A stretch of 33,639 bases of DNA, taken from an uncultured Collinsella sp. Lineage in GTDB: Bacteria; Actinomycetota; Coriobacteriia; Coriobacteriales; Coriobacteriaceae. Shown in pieces: positions 14,154-21,822 of this stretch; the first letter of the stretch is position 1; each line of letters starts with the position of its first letter. Position numbers and translations under genes: made by a program. The notes beneath the pieces are model-generated. The model searched no databases and had not been told where the DNA came from. It was given only the letters and a program-made list of their open reading frames with translations. The stretch lies in NCBI GenBank assembly GCA_900540995.1, contig UQHO01000021.1:1-33639 (forward strand), in the 5' to 3' direction.

Positions 14154-16178
14154 CTAGCGCTCGCGACGCTTGGTTGCGGCGATGCCGGCAGCGGCGATGG
14201 TTGCGCCGGCGATGCCCAGGGCGGCGACTGTCATTGCGGTGTTGTCGCCCGTGGCAACCAGGGCGGCGTCGGACTTCTTTGCCGGCGTGGCCTTCTCAAC
14301 CGTCTTGGTCGTGACGGTCGTTTTGGTCGGCGTCGCAGCGGGCTTGGTCTCCGGTTTCGTCTCGGGCTTCGCGTCGGGCTTCACCTCAGGCTGCGGCGTC
14401 GGCTTGGGATCCGGCGTAGGCTGCGGATCGGGAGCCGGCGTGGCCTCGGGCGTAAACGTCAGGTTGGTGTTGAGCCACAGGGTGTCGATCCAGCCGCTCT
14501 CGGGATCAACCACACTCGCTTCGTCCATCTGGTAGCCGCACTCCACGCCATTGACCACCAGCTTGGTGTTCGGCGTAAAGTAGAAACCGCGCGCCGGCTT
14601 AAAGTACAGGCCGTAACGATAGGTCACGCCGGGCTTAAAGGCATCGATGTGGTTGGTGATGTTCTGGTCCCAGAACTCAACGGAATTTACTTCGCTGCCG
14701 TCGCTGCCCGTCCAGAACTCGCACTGGAGAATAGAGTCGGAACCCGCCGGAGTGCCCGCCGTAAAGACCGCTTTGTCGCCCGCCTTAAAGATAGTCGTGG
14801 CGCCATTAATCTCGATAACGTCGATGGCACGCCATTCATCAATCGGCTGCTCGCACAGCATATTGTCAGCGTTTGGGGCGAAGATGCCGTTGACGGTCTT
14901 GATGTGGTGCGCCCAATGACCGTTGACGTTCATATTGCAGTCATCGGCCACGGTATTGTCGCCCTTGAGCCTCAGCTCAAGGGAATACATGTAGAACTTG
15001 CCCTCTTCGAAGTGATCAATCTTCTTCATGCCCGGCGTGTACTTTGCGGGGTCGGAATACCAGAAGGCAACGGGCGTGAGCTCCCTGGGGTCGCTGCCGT
15101 CCATCTCCTCCCAACACTCATAGGCAATCTCATACTTGTCAGCATCGGCGGCCGGAATCGTCGCGGTCGCACGCGGCGCCTCACCGGGTGCATAGTCGGT
15201 CTTCACGTCGTTGACGTTCAGGTTCTCGAGGGCTTGGTTTTCTGACGCTACGAGCGTTATGGCACTGTCGATGTTGTAGCGAATATAGTAGTCATCCCTG
15301 GTTTCGTTGATAACGACCGAGCCGCCCGGCCTGTAGGCATTGAAGATGTCATCAGGGTCGCCCACGATGATATTGTCACCCTCATAGTCGGTTCCGGTAT
15401 ATGTCAGCGCCGTGCCAATATAAAGAACCTCATTGCGCGTGAGTCGATACGAACCGTCTGCCGCGCCGCCCGTAAAGGTCAGCGTCAGCCTTATATGGTT
15501 GTCAACGGGCTCAAAGCAGGCCGTCACGTCGGACATGGACGCATCTAGAACTTCGACCAGAGTGCCCGAAGCGGCATCGGCTCTGTAGTACTTGGTTTCG
15601 GAAATCCTACTGTAGGAGCCTTCCTTTAAACCGCCCTCGACATCGGGAAAATTATAGGTACACGACTGACCCTTTTCGAGTGTGATATTGCTCGGAAGTA
15701 CGCAGTCCGTGTAGTGGGGAACCACGGTCGTATTGACCCTAACGCCGCTGCCGCCTGTGACATCGGTCACGCCACAGGGCATGATGGCATCGCTTGCCGG
15801 CGTGGCGGCGGTGCCGCTGAGAGTGTTTTGTTCAGCGGGTGCCGCATCGTTAGATTCATCGGTAACGTCAGCTGGAGTCGTCTGCTGAGGTTCAGCGACG
15901 GTTTGTGCCTCCGGAGCAGCAGCGACTGCTGGTGCGGGCGTCGCATCCGCATCCTCCGCACCCGTCGGCGTCGCCGGAGCCGCAGCGACCTCACCCGTCG
16001 CGGCGGCGGGATCCGCACACTCGGTCGCAAGTGCCAAGCTCGGCAGCAACAGCTGACCAACCATGAGCGCACACGCGCCAGCGCAAGCGATTTTGGCGCC
16101 CACGCAGCGCCAAGTACCGTGAACCAGCGAACAGGTGCGCTCGCGCTGGGCCTGCTTATCAAAGTGGCTTCCGTTCAT
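14154..16178 (-). CDS. Sortase-type surface protein with two beta-rich repeats and Pro/Lys wall spacer
   Basis: A secreted, wall-anchored protein of 674 residues, function unknown. The N-terminus has an unusually long signal peptide: a hydrophilic stretch ending in CSLVHGTWRCVGAK, then the hydrophobic ACAGACALMVGQLLLPSLA and an ALA-TE cleavage site (about residue 50). An Ala/Thr/Pro-rich segment follows. Towards the C-terminal half are two similar modules with F-x-x-G-x-x-Y-x-Y-x-L patterns (HFEEGKFYMYSLELRLKG and AFKPGVTYRYGLYFKPARG), each followed by a VNG turn. Next are a PDPQPTPDPKPTP wall spacer and a sorting signal VATGDNT, a hydrophobic helix and KRRER. The motif lacks the usual Pro of LPXTG. 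AAGGAGG lies before ATG 16178; the extension upstream is not credible. It probably faces the gut contents as an adhesin or matrix protein. Confidence 0.8.
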   Translation of the reverse strand: MNGSHFDKQAQRERTCSLVHGTWRCVGAKIACAGACALMVGQLLLPSLALATECADPAAATGEVAAAPATPTGAEDADATPAPAVAAAPEAQTVAEPQQTTPADVTDESNDAAPAEQNTLSGTAATPASDAIMPCGVTDVTGGSGVRVNTTVVPHYTDCVLPSNITLEKGQSCTYNFPDVEGGLKEGSYSRISETKYYRADAASGTLVEVLDASMSDVTACFEPVDNHIRLTLTFTGGAADGSYRLTRNEVLYIGTALTYTGTDYEGDNIIVGDPDDIFNAYRPGGSVVINETRDDYYIRYNIDSAITLVASENQALENLNVNDVKTDYAPGEAPRATATIPAADADKYEIAYECWEEMDGSDPRELTPVAFWYSDPAKYTPGMKKIDHFEEGKFYMYSLELRLKGDNTVADDCNMNVNGHWAHHIKTVNGIFAPNADNMLCEQPIDEWRAIDVIEINGATTIFKAGDKAVFTAGTPAGSDSILQCEFWTGSDGSEVNSVEFWDQNITNHIDAFKPGVTYRYGLYFKPARGFYFTPNTKLVVNGVECGYQMDEASVVDPESGWIDTLWLNTNLTFTPEATPAPDPQPTPDPKPTPQPEVKPDAKPETKPETKPAATPTKTTVTTKTVEKATPAKKSDAALVATGDNTAMTVAALGIAGATIAAAGIAATKRRER

Positions 16179-16204
16179 AACGGCCTCCTTGGTCGAAAGG
16201 CTGC

Positions 16205-16239
16205 ACCACCGCAAAGGTGCCTGTCCCCTTTGCGGTGGT
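16205..16239. repeat. GGGGACAGG-core palindrome in the surface-protein leader
   Basis: ACCACCGCAAAGG (16205-16217) pairs perfectly with CCTTTGCGGTGGT (16227-16239) around TGCCTGTCC. It lies 27 bases upstream of the start codon, so it would be in the mRNA leader. Confidence 0.75.
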
Positions 16240-16274
16240 CCTGTACAACCAAGATGCGCCAAACGGCTCTGTAC

Positions 16275-16302
16275 GCCTAGGTTCGTAGATGCGAACCTAG
16301 GC
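16275..16302. repeat. 11-bp perfect inverted repeat
   Basis: GCCTAGGTTCG (16275-16285) pairs with CGAACCTAGGC (16292-16302) around TAGATG. It could be an operator or a second terminator between the two surface-protein genes. Confidence 0.5.
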
Positions 16303-16304
16303 AT

Positions 16305-17939
16305 CTACCTGCGAAAATACAAAGAGCCGCTGCGAGGACACTTGTGCCCACGCAGCGGCGGAAAATGACTATGAAAGATTGCGCTAGCGGTCGCGGCGCT
16401 TGGACGCGACGAAGCCGGCGCCCGGGGGGGGGCGGGGGCGGCGGCCGCCGTCGCGGCGTTGTCGCCCGTGGCGGCCAGAGTGCCCACGGACTTCTGGGCA
16501 GCGGTGGCCTTCGCGGCCGGCTTGGAGGCAGCAGCCGTGGAACTCGCCTGAGTCGGCGTCACGGACGGCGTGCCAGTCTCACTTCCGCCGCCTGGCTGCG
16601 GCGTGGGAGCCGGGGTGGGCTCAGGCTGCGGCGTGGGCTCAGGCTCGACCGCATCTCCAGAGCTGATTACCACGCTGCGGGCAACCTCGTCGGAGGTCCT
16701 AACATCCTGGATAGTGGACGACCCGGCAGCACCGATGACGAGTCCGTTTCCCGCAGTTTCTCGCACGGTGCCTCCGGCGGGAGTCGTAACTACCGATCCG
16801 CCATCAATTGAGAGACAAGGGGCTGCATCACCTTGATTGACAGCGTAGATTGCCGCCGCATTACCCGACACCTCAACATTTGAATTAATGATGTCAATTC
16901 GAGGGATGGCGGACTGGGAGCCGGACTGGGAATATATTCCGTAGCCATGTTTACGACTGTAGCCAGTTCCGTCACCGCATCGAGCCGTGAGGCTCGAATT
17001 CTCGACGAGCACCCGCGACACGCCGTCCCCCGCGCGCATCCAAACACCATCCAAAACGTCGGCCCTATCACTCGCCACGAGCGTAACATCCGCTCCGTTG
17101 GTAACACTCAAATATGTATCCTTACCCCCGGACGAATACAGGGCGACCGACAACATGTTTGCATTGCGCGCCGCCGCATCTAATTTTGCGTTATCCACCG
17201 CGATGCAGCCTCCATGCTCGGAGGAGATGTTTTCGGCATAGACTGCAACGGCACCGAACCCCCCATTCGCCTCCGCCTCGACGTGGACGTCAGCGCCCTC
17301 GTTAATGGTTATGTTGCCTGCCCGCGTATGAATGCCGATGGTATGAGGCACTTTGTTCGTTGCCGTCACGTTAACGTTGGCACCGCGGATGTCCACGTCG
17401 CCGCCGGTCTTACCGTCCCCCGAAACCGCTATCGTATCGGTCCCGGCCGTCGCGTTGAGAGTCACGTCGCCCGAGATGGCGAGGCTACCGCACTCGACCT
17501 TAACAGCGCTCCTGCTCTTCTGTGGTTCGGCCGTCGCGTTGAGGGTTCCCTCCCCCGTGATGGCAAGGTTGCCGTCCTTGACCTCGATAGCGCTCTGCAA
17601 GGAATCGGCCGTTACGGTATTGGTGCCCGTCACGCCAATATTGAGATTGCCCTGAGCGCTGATACCGGCACCGTCGTAGCCGTTGAGCTTCATGTCGTCG
17701 GCGCCGTCCCAGGACCAGGTTCCGGCATCGTCGCCGGCGGCAGTGCCCGCGTCGTACTGCGTGCCGCCCACGTTGACCCAGTCGGCGGCGAGCGCCACGC
17801 TCGGCAGCAGCAGCTGGCCGGCCATGAGCGCGCAGGCCCCCGCGCAGGCGAGTTTTGCGCCCAGGCGGCGCCATGTTCCGTGGGAGAGCGAGCACGCGCG
17901 GCCGTGGTCGATTGGGTTGTCATGGATTTGCTTTCGCAT
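16305..17939 (-). CDS. Surface protein with beta-helix-like repeats, C-terminal sorting signal frameshifted
   Basis: A secreted protein. The signal peptide shares CSLSHGTWRRLGAK-ACAGACALM-GQLLLPS-ALA with the neighbouring surface protein. The mature part begins WVNVGGTQYDAGTAAGDDAGTWSWDG and continues with many short beta-strand repeats of the type NLxIxGxGTLNATA, like carbohydrate-binding (DUF4353-like) or pectate-lyase-type helices. A PEPTPQPEPTPAPTPQP spacer and LAATGDN sorting motif follow. At a 9-G tract (16424-16432, C's in the coding strand) the frame leaves the expected anchor: another frame would give GAGFVASKRRDR and stop at 16384, just before a terminator. The open frame instead reads through that terminator to 16305. 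The start at 17939 has AAGGAGG. As written it would lack a membrane anchor; a sequencing error is possible. Confidence 0.7.
   Translation of the reverse strand: MRKQIHDNPIDHGRACSLSHGTWRRLGAKLACAGACALMAGQLLLPSVALAADWVNVGGTQYDAGTAAGDDAGTWSWDGADDMKLNGYDGAGISAQGNLNIGVTGTNTVTADSLQSAIEVKDGNLAITGEGTLNATAEPQKSRSAVKVECGSLAISGDVTLNATAGTDTIAVSGDGKTGGDVDIRGANVNVTATNKVPHTIGIHTRAGNITINEGADVHVEAEANGGFGAVAVYAENISSEHGGCIAVDNAKLDAAARNANMLSVALYSSGGKDTYLSVTNGADVTLVASDRADVLDGVWMRAGDGVSRVLVENSSLTARCGDGTGYSRKHGYGIYSQSGSQSAIPRIDIINSNVEVSGNAAAIYAVNQGDAAPCLSIDGGSVVTTPAGGTVRETAGNGLVIGAAGSSTIQDVRTSDEVARSVVISSGDAVEPEPTPQPEPTPAPTPQPGGGSETGTPSVTPTQASSTAAASKPAAKATAAQKSVGTLAATGDNAATAAAAPAPPRAPASSRPSAATASAIFHSHFPPLRGHKCPRSGSLYFRR
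16309..16359 (-). terminator. Terminator of the second surface-protein gene
   Basis: Minus-strand GCCGCTGCG (16351-16359) pairs with CGCAGCGGC (16326-16334), followed by TCTTTGTATTTT. It lies about 25 bases after the expected stop at 16384 but inside the frameshifted reading frame. Confidence 0.75.
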
Positions 17940-17966
17940 GTGAGCCTCCTTGTCGTAAGGGGTGCT

Positions 17967-17975
17967 TCTATAACA
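17967..17975 (-). promoter_or_regulatory. Extended -10 promoter of the surface-protein gene
   Basis: On the minus strand TGTTATAGA is an extended -10 (TG-n-TATAGA) about 30 bases upstream of the ATG at 17939. No clear -35 box. Confidence 0.45.
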
Positions 17976-18114
17976 CCATGTTACGGGAAGATATCCGGAT
18001 CCCGGGGCACAAATTCTCATGTGGCGCACCTGCCAGCGCAAAAGGCAACGAGCACGCTATTGCCAAGCGCGCCCCGCCCCGCCCCCGAAAGGCCCACCCC
18101 CTACCGTCATGGTC

Positions 18115-18120
18115 TACAAT
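18115..18120 (+). promoter_or_regulatory. -10 box of the luxR-type gene
   Basis: TACAAT about 38 bases before the proposed TTG start. Its position supports that start over the longer open frame, which would begin upstream of the promoter. Confidence 0.5.
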
Positions 18121-18157
18121 CGAGGACACGATTATTCGTCCACCCGAAGGACCGTTC

Positions 18158-19561
18158 TTGAACCTGAGTAAGCCTAAAATCAACGCGCTTCTGGCACTCG
18201 CACTGTTTACCTTCGCCTTCCTTGCTGCCGAGTTTCGCTTCGATATCAATATCGGGCTACTCGCCGGCGCCGAGCGCGTTGTGCTCGCACAGGGCCTTAT
18301 CCTTGGCGCCAGCGTGATCGGCTTTATCGGATATGCGCCGCTGCTCGGGCTCGCACAGCGCAAAGGCCACTCATTGGCAGCCGCCAACGCCGCCGTCCCC
18401 ATCGCCATCTTGGGGTTGACTCAGATTCAGTCCCCCACGAGCCCGCTTGCGCTCGAAATTCTGGGGTGCTTCGCATTCCTCGGACTCGGCCTACTGGGCG
18501 CCGCGGCGCACCACGCATTCTCGATGGCGTTCCAAGATGACCCCAAGCTCGCCACCGGCGCGGGAGCGGCCTATGCCGCGGGCATCTTGATGCAGTTCGC
18601 CATCAACCTGCTCAATTGCGGCGGCATCGCAGAGCTCATCGTCCTTGGCATAGCGACGATCGTCATCTCCACCCTCAGCGTCGTTTCCCAAAAGGCTGCC
18701 GAGAGCTCAAACCCCGCCATCAATCCCTTTGTTGAGCCATCGCACGCCCTCGCCAAGCAGGCATGTTGGAGCATCGTGCTCGTCATGATTCTCGCCTGCC
18801 TGTTCTCTACTCTCGATAACGTGGTCACGTTCTCCAACGCCCACGGCACCATCGCCGTGCAGACCTGGCCGCGCCTCTTTTTGGCAGCGAGCGGCCTGGC
18901 CGCCGGCATCGTCTTTGATCTCGCCGAGCGTCGCTACATGGGACTTGTCATGCTCGGCATCGCCGTGCTCTCGACCATTTCCATCCTGGCCGTGGAGGCC
19001 GGCGCTGATCCCAACCTGGGCCTTGTCGTCTTTTACCTGAGTTCGGGCTTTTTTGTCACGTTCTTTACCGCCACCTTTACACAGCTGACACCGCGCATGC
19101 ATGCGCCCGCCCTTTGGGCCGGCATGGGACGCGCCGCCAACAATGTGTGTGCGTTCACTACATCGGGCATCTCACTTGCCCTCGTGACCTCGGGCAACGT
19201 TGCCCTCATCATGATCGGCGCGCTCGTTTTGCTCGTCGCCGCCTGCGCAGCATTCGTGGCAGCCGGCTTGTTCCGCCTGCCCCAAACCGAGCAGGAGCGC
19301 GAACATCAACAGCTTGCCGAGGAGGCGCTGGCAGCACCGAGTATCGAGGAGCAGCGTCAGGCCTTCATCACCGATCACGCTCTCACCCCGCGCGAAGTCG
19401 ACGTGCTCGTGGCCGTAACCCAGGACGAGCGCCCGCTCAAACAGATCGCCGAGGAGCTCGGCATCTCAATGCGCATGGTGCAGCGTCACCTGAGCTCCAT
19501 CTACCAAAAGACCGACACGCAAACGCGCGCCGGTCTCACCAAAGCCTTCCCCTCGGCCTAA
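18158..19561 (+). CDS. Membrane-bound LuxR-type transcription regulator (12-helix sensor plus HTH)
   Basis: A 467-residue regulator. The first about 390 residues form roughly 12 hydrophobic helices arranged like a major-facilitator protein. The last about 60 carry a LuxR helix-turn-helix: LTPREVDVLVAVTQDERPLK, QIAEELGISMRMVQRHLSSI and YQKTDTQTRAGLTKAF. This architecture is typical of Coriobacteriia, where many copies exist; the membrane part probably senses a small molecule, but which one is unknown. A TTG start at 18158 fits best: GAAGGA is 6 bases upstream and TACAAT lies before it. The frame is open further upstream but overlaps the divergent gene. It is divergent from the two surface-protein genes, making them candidate targets. 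Confidence 0.85.
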   Translation: MNLSKPKINALLALALFTFAFLAAEFRFDINIGLLAGAERVVLAQGLILGASVIGFIGYAPLLGLAQRKGHSLAAANAAVPIAILGLTQIQSPTSPLALEILGCFAFLGLGLLGAAAHHAFSMAFQDDPKLATGAGAAYAAGILMQFAINLLNCGGIAELIVLGIATIVISTLSVVSQKAAESSNPAINPFVEPSHALAKQACWSIVLVMILACLFSTLDNVVTFSNAHGTIAVQTWPRLFLAASGLAAGIVFDLAERRYMGLVMLGIAVLSTISILAVEAGADPNLGLVVFYLSSGFFVTFFTATFTQLTPRMHAPALWAGMGRAANNVCAFTTSGISLALVTSGNVALIMIGALVLLVAACAAFVAAGLFRLPQTEQEREHQQLAEEALAAPSIEEQRQAFITDHALTPREVDVLVAVTQDERPLKQIAEELGISMRMVQRHLSSIYQKTDTQTRAGLTKAFPSA

Positions 19562-19564
19562 AAC

Positions 19565-19607
19565 AAAAACCACCACAAAGGTGCCTGTCCCCTTTGTGGT
19601 GGTTTTT
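19565..19607. repeat. GGGGACAGG-core palindrome, 17-bp perfect stem
   Basis: AAAAACCACCACAAAGG (19565-19581) pairs perfectly with CCTTTGTGGTGGTTTTT (19591-19607) around TGCCTGTCC. Flanking A and T runs make it a possible two-way terminator between the LuxR gene and the convergent kinase-like gene. Confidence 0.85.
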
Positions 19608-19613
19608 GGTCGC

Positions 19614-20237
19614 TTAGCCTTCGAGCTGCGCTACTTTGTAGCGGTAGGCCGCGGCGATAACGTCTTTGCAGCCCTCGCGGCCCAGCTTGGCGCGGTTGAC
19701 GACGATGTCCTTGCCGCTCGTCATCTTCCACTTTCCGGCGCTGTAGCGCTTATAGAACGCCTCGCGCGCCTTCTGCTGCTGCTTGACCAGCTTGGCGCCC
19801 TTCTTTTTGTTAAGGCCGCGCTTCTTGCGCACGATCTCGACGCGGTCCTCAAAGGGAGCGGTCACCAACACGGCAATGTGGTTGGGGTTGTTGCGCAGCA
19901 GGTAATCGGACAGGCGGCCTTCGATAATGCAACTCTCGGTCTCGCCCAGATCCAAAATCACCTGGCTCATCTTTTGGAACAACTTATCCGAGTACGAACG
20001 CGCATCGTAGCGGTCGGGCAGAAACGCCATGTTCTCCACGGCTAGGCGCTCGTCGTAGGCGGCCATCTTATCGAGCGACTCACCCGCACGCAGCGACGCG
20101 CGCACCAGCAGCTCGTTATCGTACAGCGGAATCCCCAGCTCATCGGCGAGGATGCGACCAATCTCGTGGCCCTCGGCGCCAAAGTCGCGCGCGATGGTAA
20201 TGACCACAGGGCTCTTCTTGTTCTCCAGATCGCTCAT
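19614..20237 (-). CDS. Cytidylate kinase-like family protein
   Basis: A 207-residue P-loop protein of the cytidylate-kinase-like (Cytidylate_kin2) family. It begins VVITIARDFGAEGHEIGRILADELG, where the phosphate-binding loop is the non-classical RDFGAEGHEIG. YDNELL and IIEGRLSDYLLRNNPN follow, then a lysine-rich lid region (VRKKRGLNKKKGAKLVKQQQKAREAFYKRYS) and a C-terminal helix. Proteins of this family are widespread in anaerobes; the substrate is not settled, and true CMP kinase activity should not be assumed. AAAGGA precedes ATG 20237. It is downstream of the amino-acid importer but separated by a long hairpin. Confidence 0.8.
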   Translation of the reverse strand: MSDLENKKSPVVITIARDFGAEGHEIGRILADELGIPLYDNELLVRASLRAGESLDKMAAYDERLAVENMAFLPDRYDARSYSDKLFQKMSQVILDLGETESCIIEGRLSDYLLRNNPNHIAVLVTAPFEDRVEIVRKKRGLNKKKGAKLVKQQQKAREAFYKRYSAGKWKMTSGKDIVVNRAKLGREGCKDVIAAAYRYKVAQLEG

Positions 20238-20301
20238 CGCGATTCCTTTCTAACAAATGAGAAAAAGGCGATTCCTGTTTCCCATTTTGCCACTTACGAC
20301 C

Positions 20302-20409
20302 GTCCTGGTTTCCCAAGTGCGGCAGATTGCCCCGAAAGAGGAGCGCCGCGTACTAAATGTACGCAAGCGACGATTGAGGGGCAAGGTGCCGTGCTTGGGG
20401 AAGCAGGAC
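20302..20409. repeat. Long imperfect hairpin element (about 108 bp)
   Basis: GTCCTG (20302-20307) pairs with CAGGAC (20404-20409), followed inward by further matching blocks (TTCCCAAGT/GCTTGGGGAA, CGGCA/TGCCG, ATTGCCCC/GGGGCAA) and a central perfect GCGTAC-TAAAT-GTACGC. The outer end overlaps the stop codon of the permease gene. It may stop or stabilise the importer mRNA. Confidence 0.65.
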
Positions 20410-21047
20410 TATGCGGCCACGATGCGGCGTTGATACGCCCTCACCAGCAACGAGATACCAAAGTTGAGCACAAAGTACATCGCAAACACCAGGCCGTAGA
20501 GCATAAGAACCTGCGACAGGTCGATCGCGTGGGCCATCACAACGTTGGCCGTGTACATGAGCTCGGCCACGTTAATGCCCGAAAGATACGAGCTGTCCTT
20601 AATGACGGTCGTGCACTGGCTAAACAGCGCCGGAATGATCGTCTTAAACGTCTGCGGCAGAATGATGTAGCGCATGGTGGCAAAGAAGCCGAAGCCCTGA
20701 CTCTGCGCCGCCTCAAACTGGCCGCGTGGAATCGAGTTGAGGCCGCCGCGCACAATCTCGGCCATAACAGCGCTAGTAAATAGCGTAAAGGCGATGGTCG
20801 AAATCACAATGTCCAAACCCTGCACCGTAAAGTAGATAAACAGGATCCACAGCAGGTTCGGCGTGCAACGGAACAGCTCAATATAGGCGCTCACCAAAAT
20901 ACGGAACGGGCGGGGCGCATAGCTTTTAACAAGCGCCAGCACCGTGCCAAAGATGAGCGAGAAAAAGATCGACAGCGCCGAGATCTCGATTGTCTTAACA
21001 AAGCCGCCCCAGATGTAGAGCAGGTTCGTCGCGTTGAAGATTTCCAT
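20409..21047 (-). CDS. Amino-acid ABC transporter permease (second)
   Basis: A 212-residue inner-membrane permease of the HisM/GlnP family with 4-5 helices. It has the signature EIVRGGLNSIPRGQFEAAQSQG, where the EAA loop that contacts the ATPase is visible, followed by ILPQTFKTIIPAL. It starts 3 bases after the stop of the first permease, with GGAGG inside that gene's end. It is the last gene of the importer operon, forming a likely heterodimer with the first permease. Confidence 0.92.
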   Translation of the reverse strand: MEIFNATNLLYIWGGFVKTIEISALSIFFSLIFGTVLALVKSYAPRPFRILVSAYIELFRCTPNLLWILFIYFTVQGLDIVISTIAFTLFTSAVMAEIVRGGLNSIPRGQFEAAQSQGFGFFATMRYIILPQTFKTIIPALFSQCTTVIKDSSYLSGINVAELMYTANVVMAHAIDLSQVLMLYGLVFAMYFVLNFGISLLVRAYQRRIVAA

Positions 21048-21050
21048 GCG

Positions 21051-21797
21051 CTAGGCCTCCTCTACGTTGTCGAGCCCCAGCTCGGCCAGGCTCACACCGC
21101 GCGGACGCTCCTTGGAGCGGCGCTCGAGCCACTGCACCAGCATGGCGAGCGGAAAGCAGATGATGAAGTACATAAGACAGCAGACGATGTATCCCTGCAG
21201 GTAACCGTACAGGCTCACAAAGTTGTCGGAACGGTACATAAGGTCGCCGCCGGCCACAAGCGCCAGCACCGACGTGTTCTTGACCAAGTTGAGCGCCTGG
21301 TTACACAGCGGCGGCAGAATGATCTTGAACGTCTGGGGCAGTACGATGTACCAGTACGCCTGCGCACGGGTGAAGCCCTGGCTCTGGGCCGCCTCCATCT
21401 GACCGCGCGGAACCGCCTCGATACCGGTGCGGATGACCTCCGAAATGTAGGCCGCGTGATACAGGCCCACACCCAAGAAGCCCAGCACGAACGGCGCGAT
21501 GCGCACCGGCTGGTCGGCACCGGTTATGGCCTGCAAAAACTGCGGACCGGCCATGTACATAAAGAGCACCTGCACGGGCAACGGGGTGTTCTGGTAAAAC
21601 TCCACGTACACGCGGCTTATGGCGCGCAGCACGCGCGAACGAGTGGTAGAGAAGACGCCCAGCAGCGTGCCCAGCACCAGCGACAGCAGCAGACCGGCAA
21701 CGACCACCTGCAGCGTCACGCCAAAGCCCTCCCAGAAGGGCCCCATGTTTTGAAATGTCGTCGACCAACGGTCGGCGTCAAATAATCCTTCGAGCAT
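21051..21797 (-). CDS. Amino-acid ABC transporter permease (first)
   Basis: A 248-residue permease of the same family, with an N-terminal MLEGLFDADRWSTTFQN segment and the EAA-loop motif EAVPRGQMEAAQSQGFTRAQ, then IVLPQTFKIILPPL. The start at 21797 has a GGAAGGAA site 6 bases away; an upstream in-frame start would overlap the leader. It lies 25 bases after the binding-protein gene. Order ATPase, binding protein, permease, permease is the same as gluABCD of actinobacteria, so glutamate or aspartate is a reasonable but unproven substrate. Confidence 0.92.
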   Translation of the reverse strand: MLEGLFDADRWSTTFQNMGPFWEGFGVTLQVVVAGLLLSLVLGTLLGVFSTTRSRVLRAISRVYVEFYQNTPLPVQVLFMYMAGPQFLQAITGADQPVRIAPFVLGFLGVGLYHAAYISEVIRTGIEAVPRGQMEAAQSQGFTRAQAYWYIVLPQTFKIILPPLCNQALNLVKNTSVLALVAGGDLMYRSDNFVSLYGYLQGYIVCCLMYFIICFPLAMLVQWLERRSKERPRGVSLAELGLDNVEEA

Positions 21798-21822
21798 TTG
21801 ATTCCTTCCTTGGACGATGCGC

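Noticed and set aside
14154..16178. Starting the surface protein at 16304 as in the longest open frame
   Set aside because: The extra 42 residues are translated repeat and lack a ribosome site; AAGGAGG and the signal peptide mark 16178.
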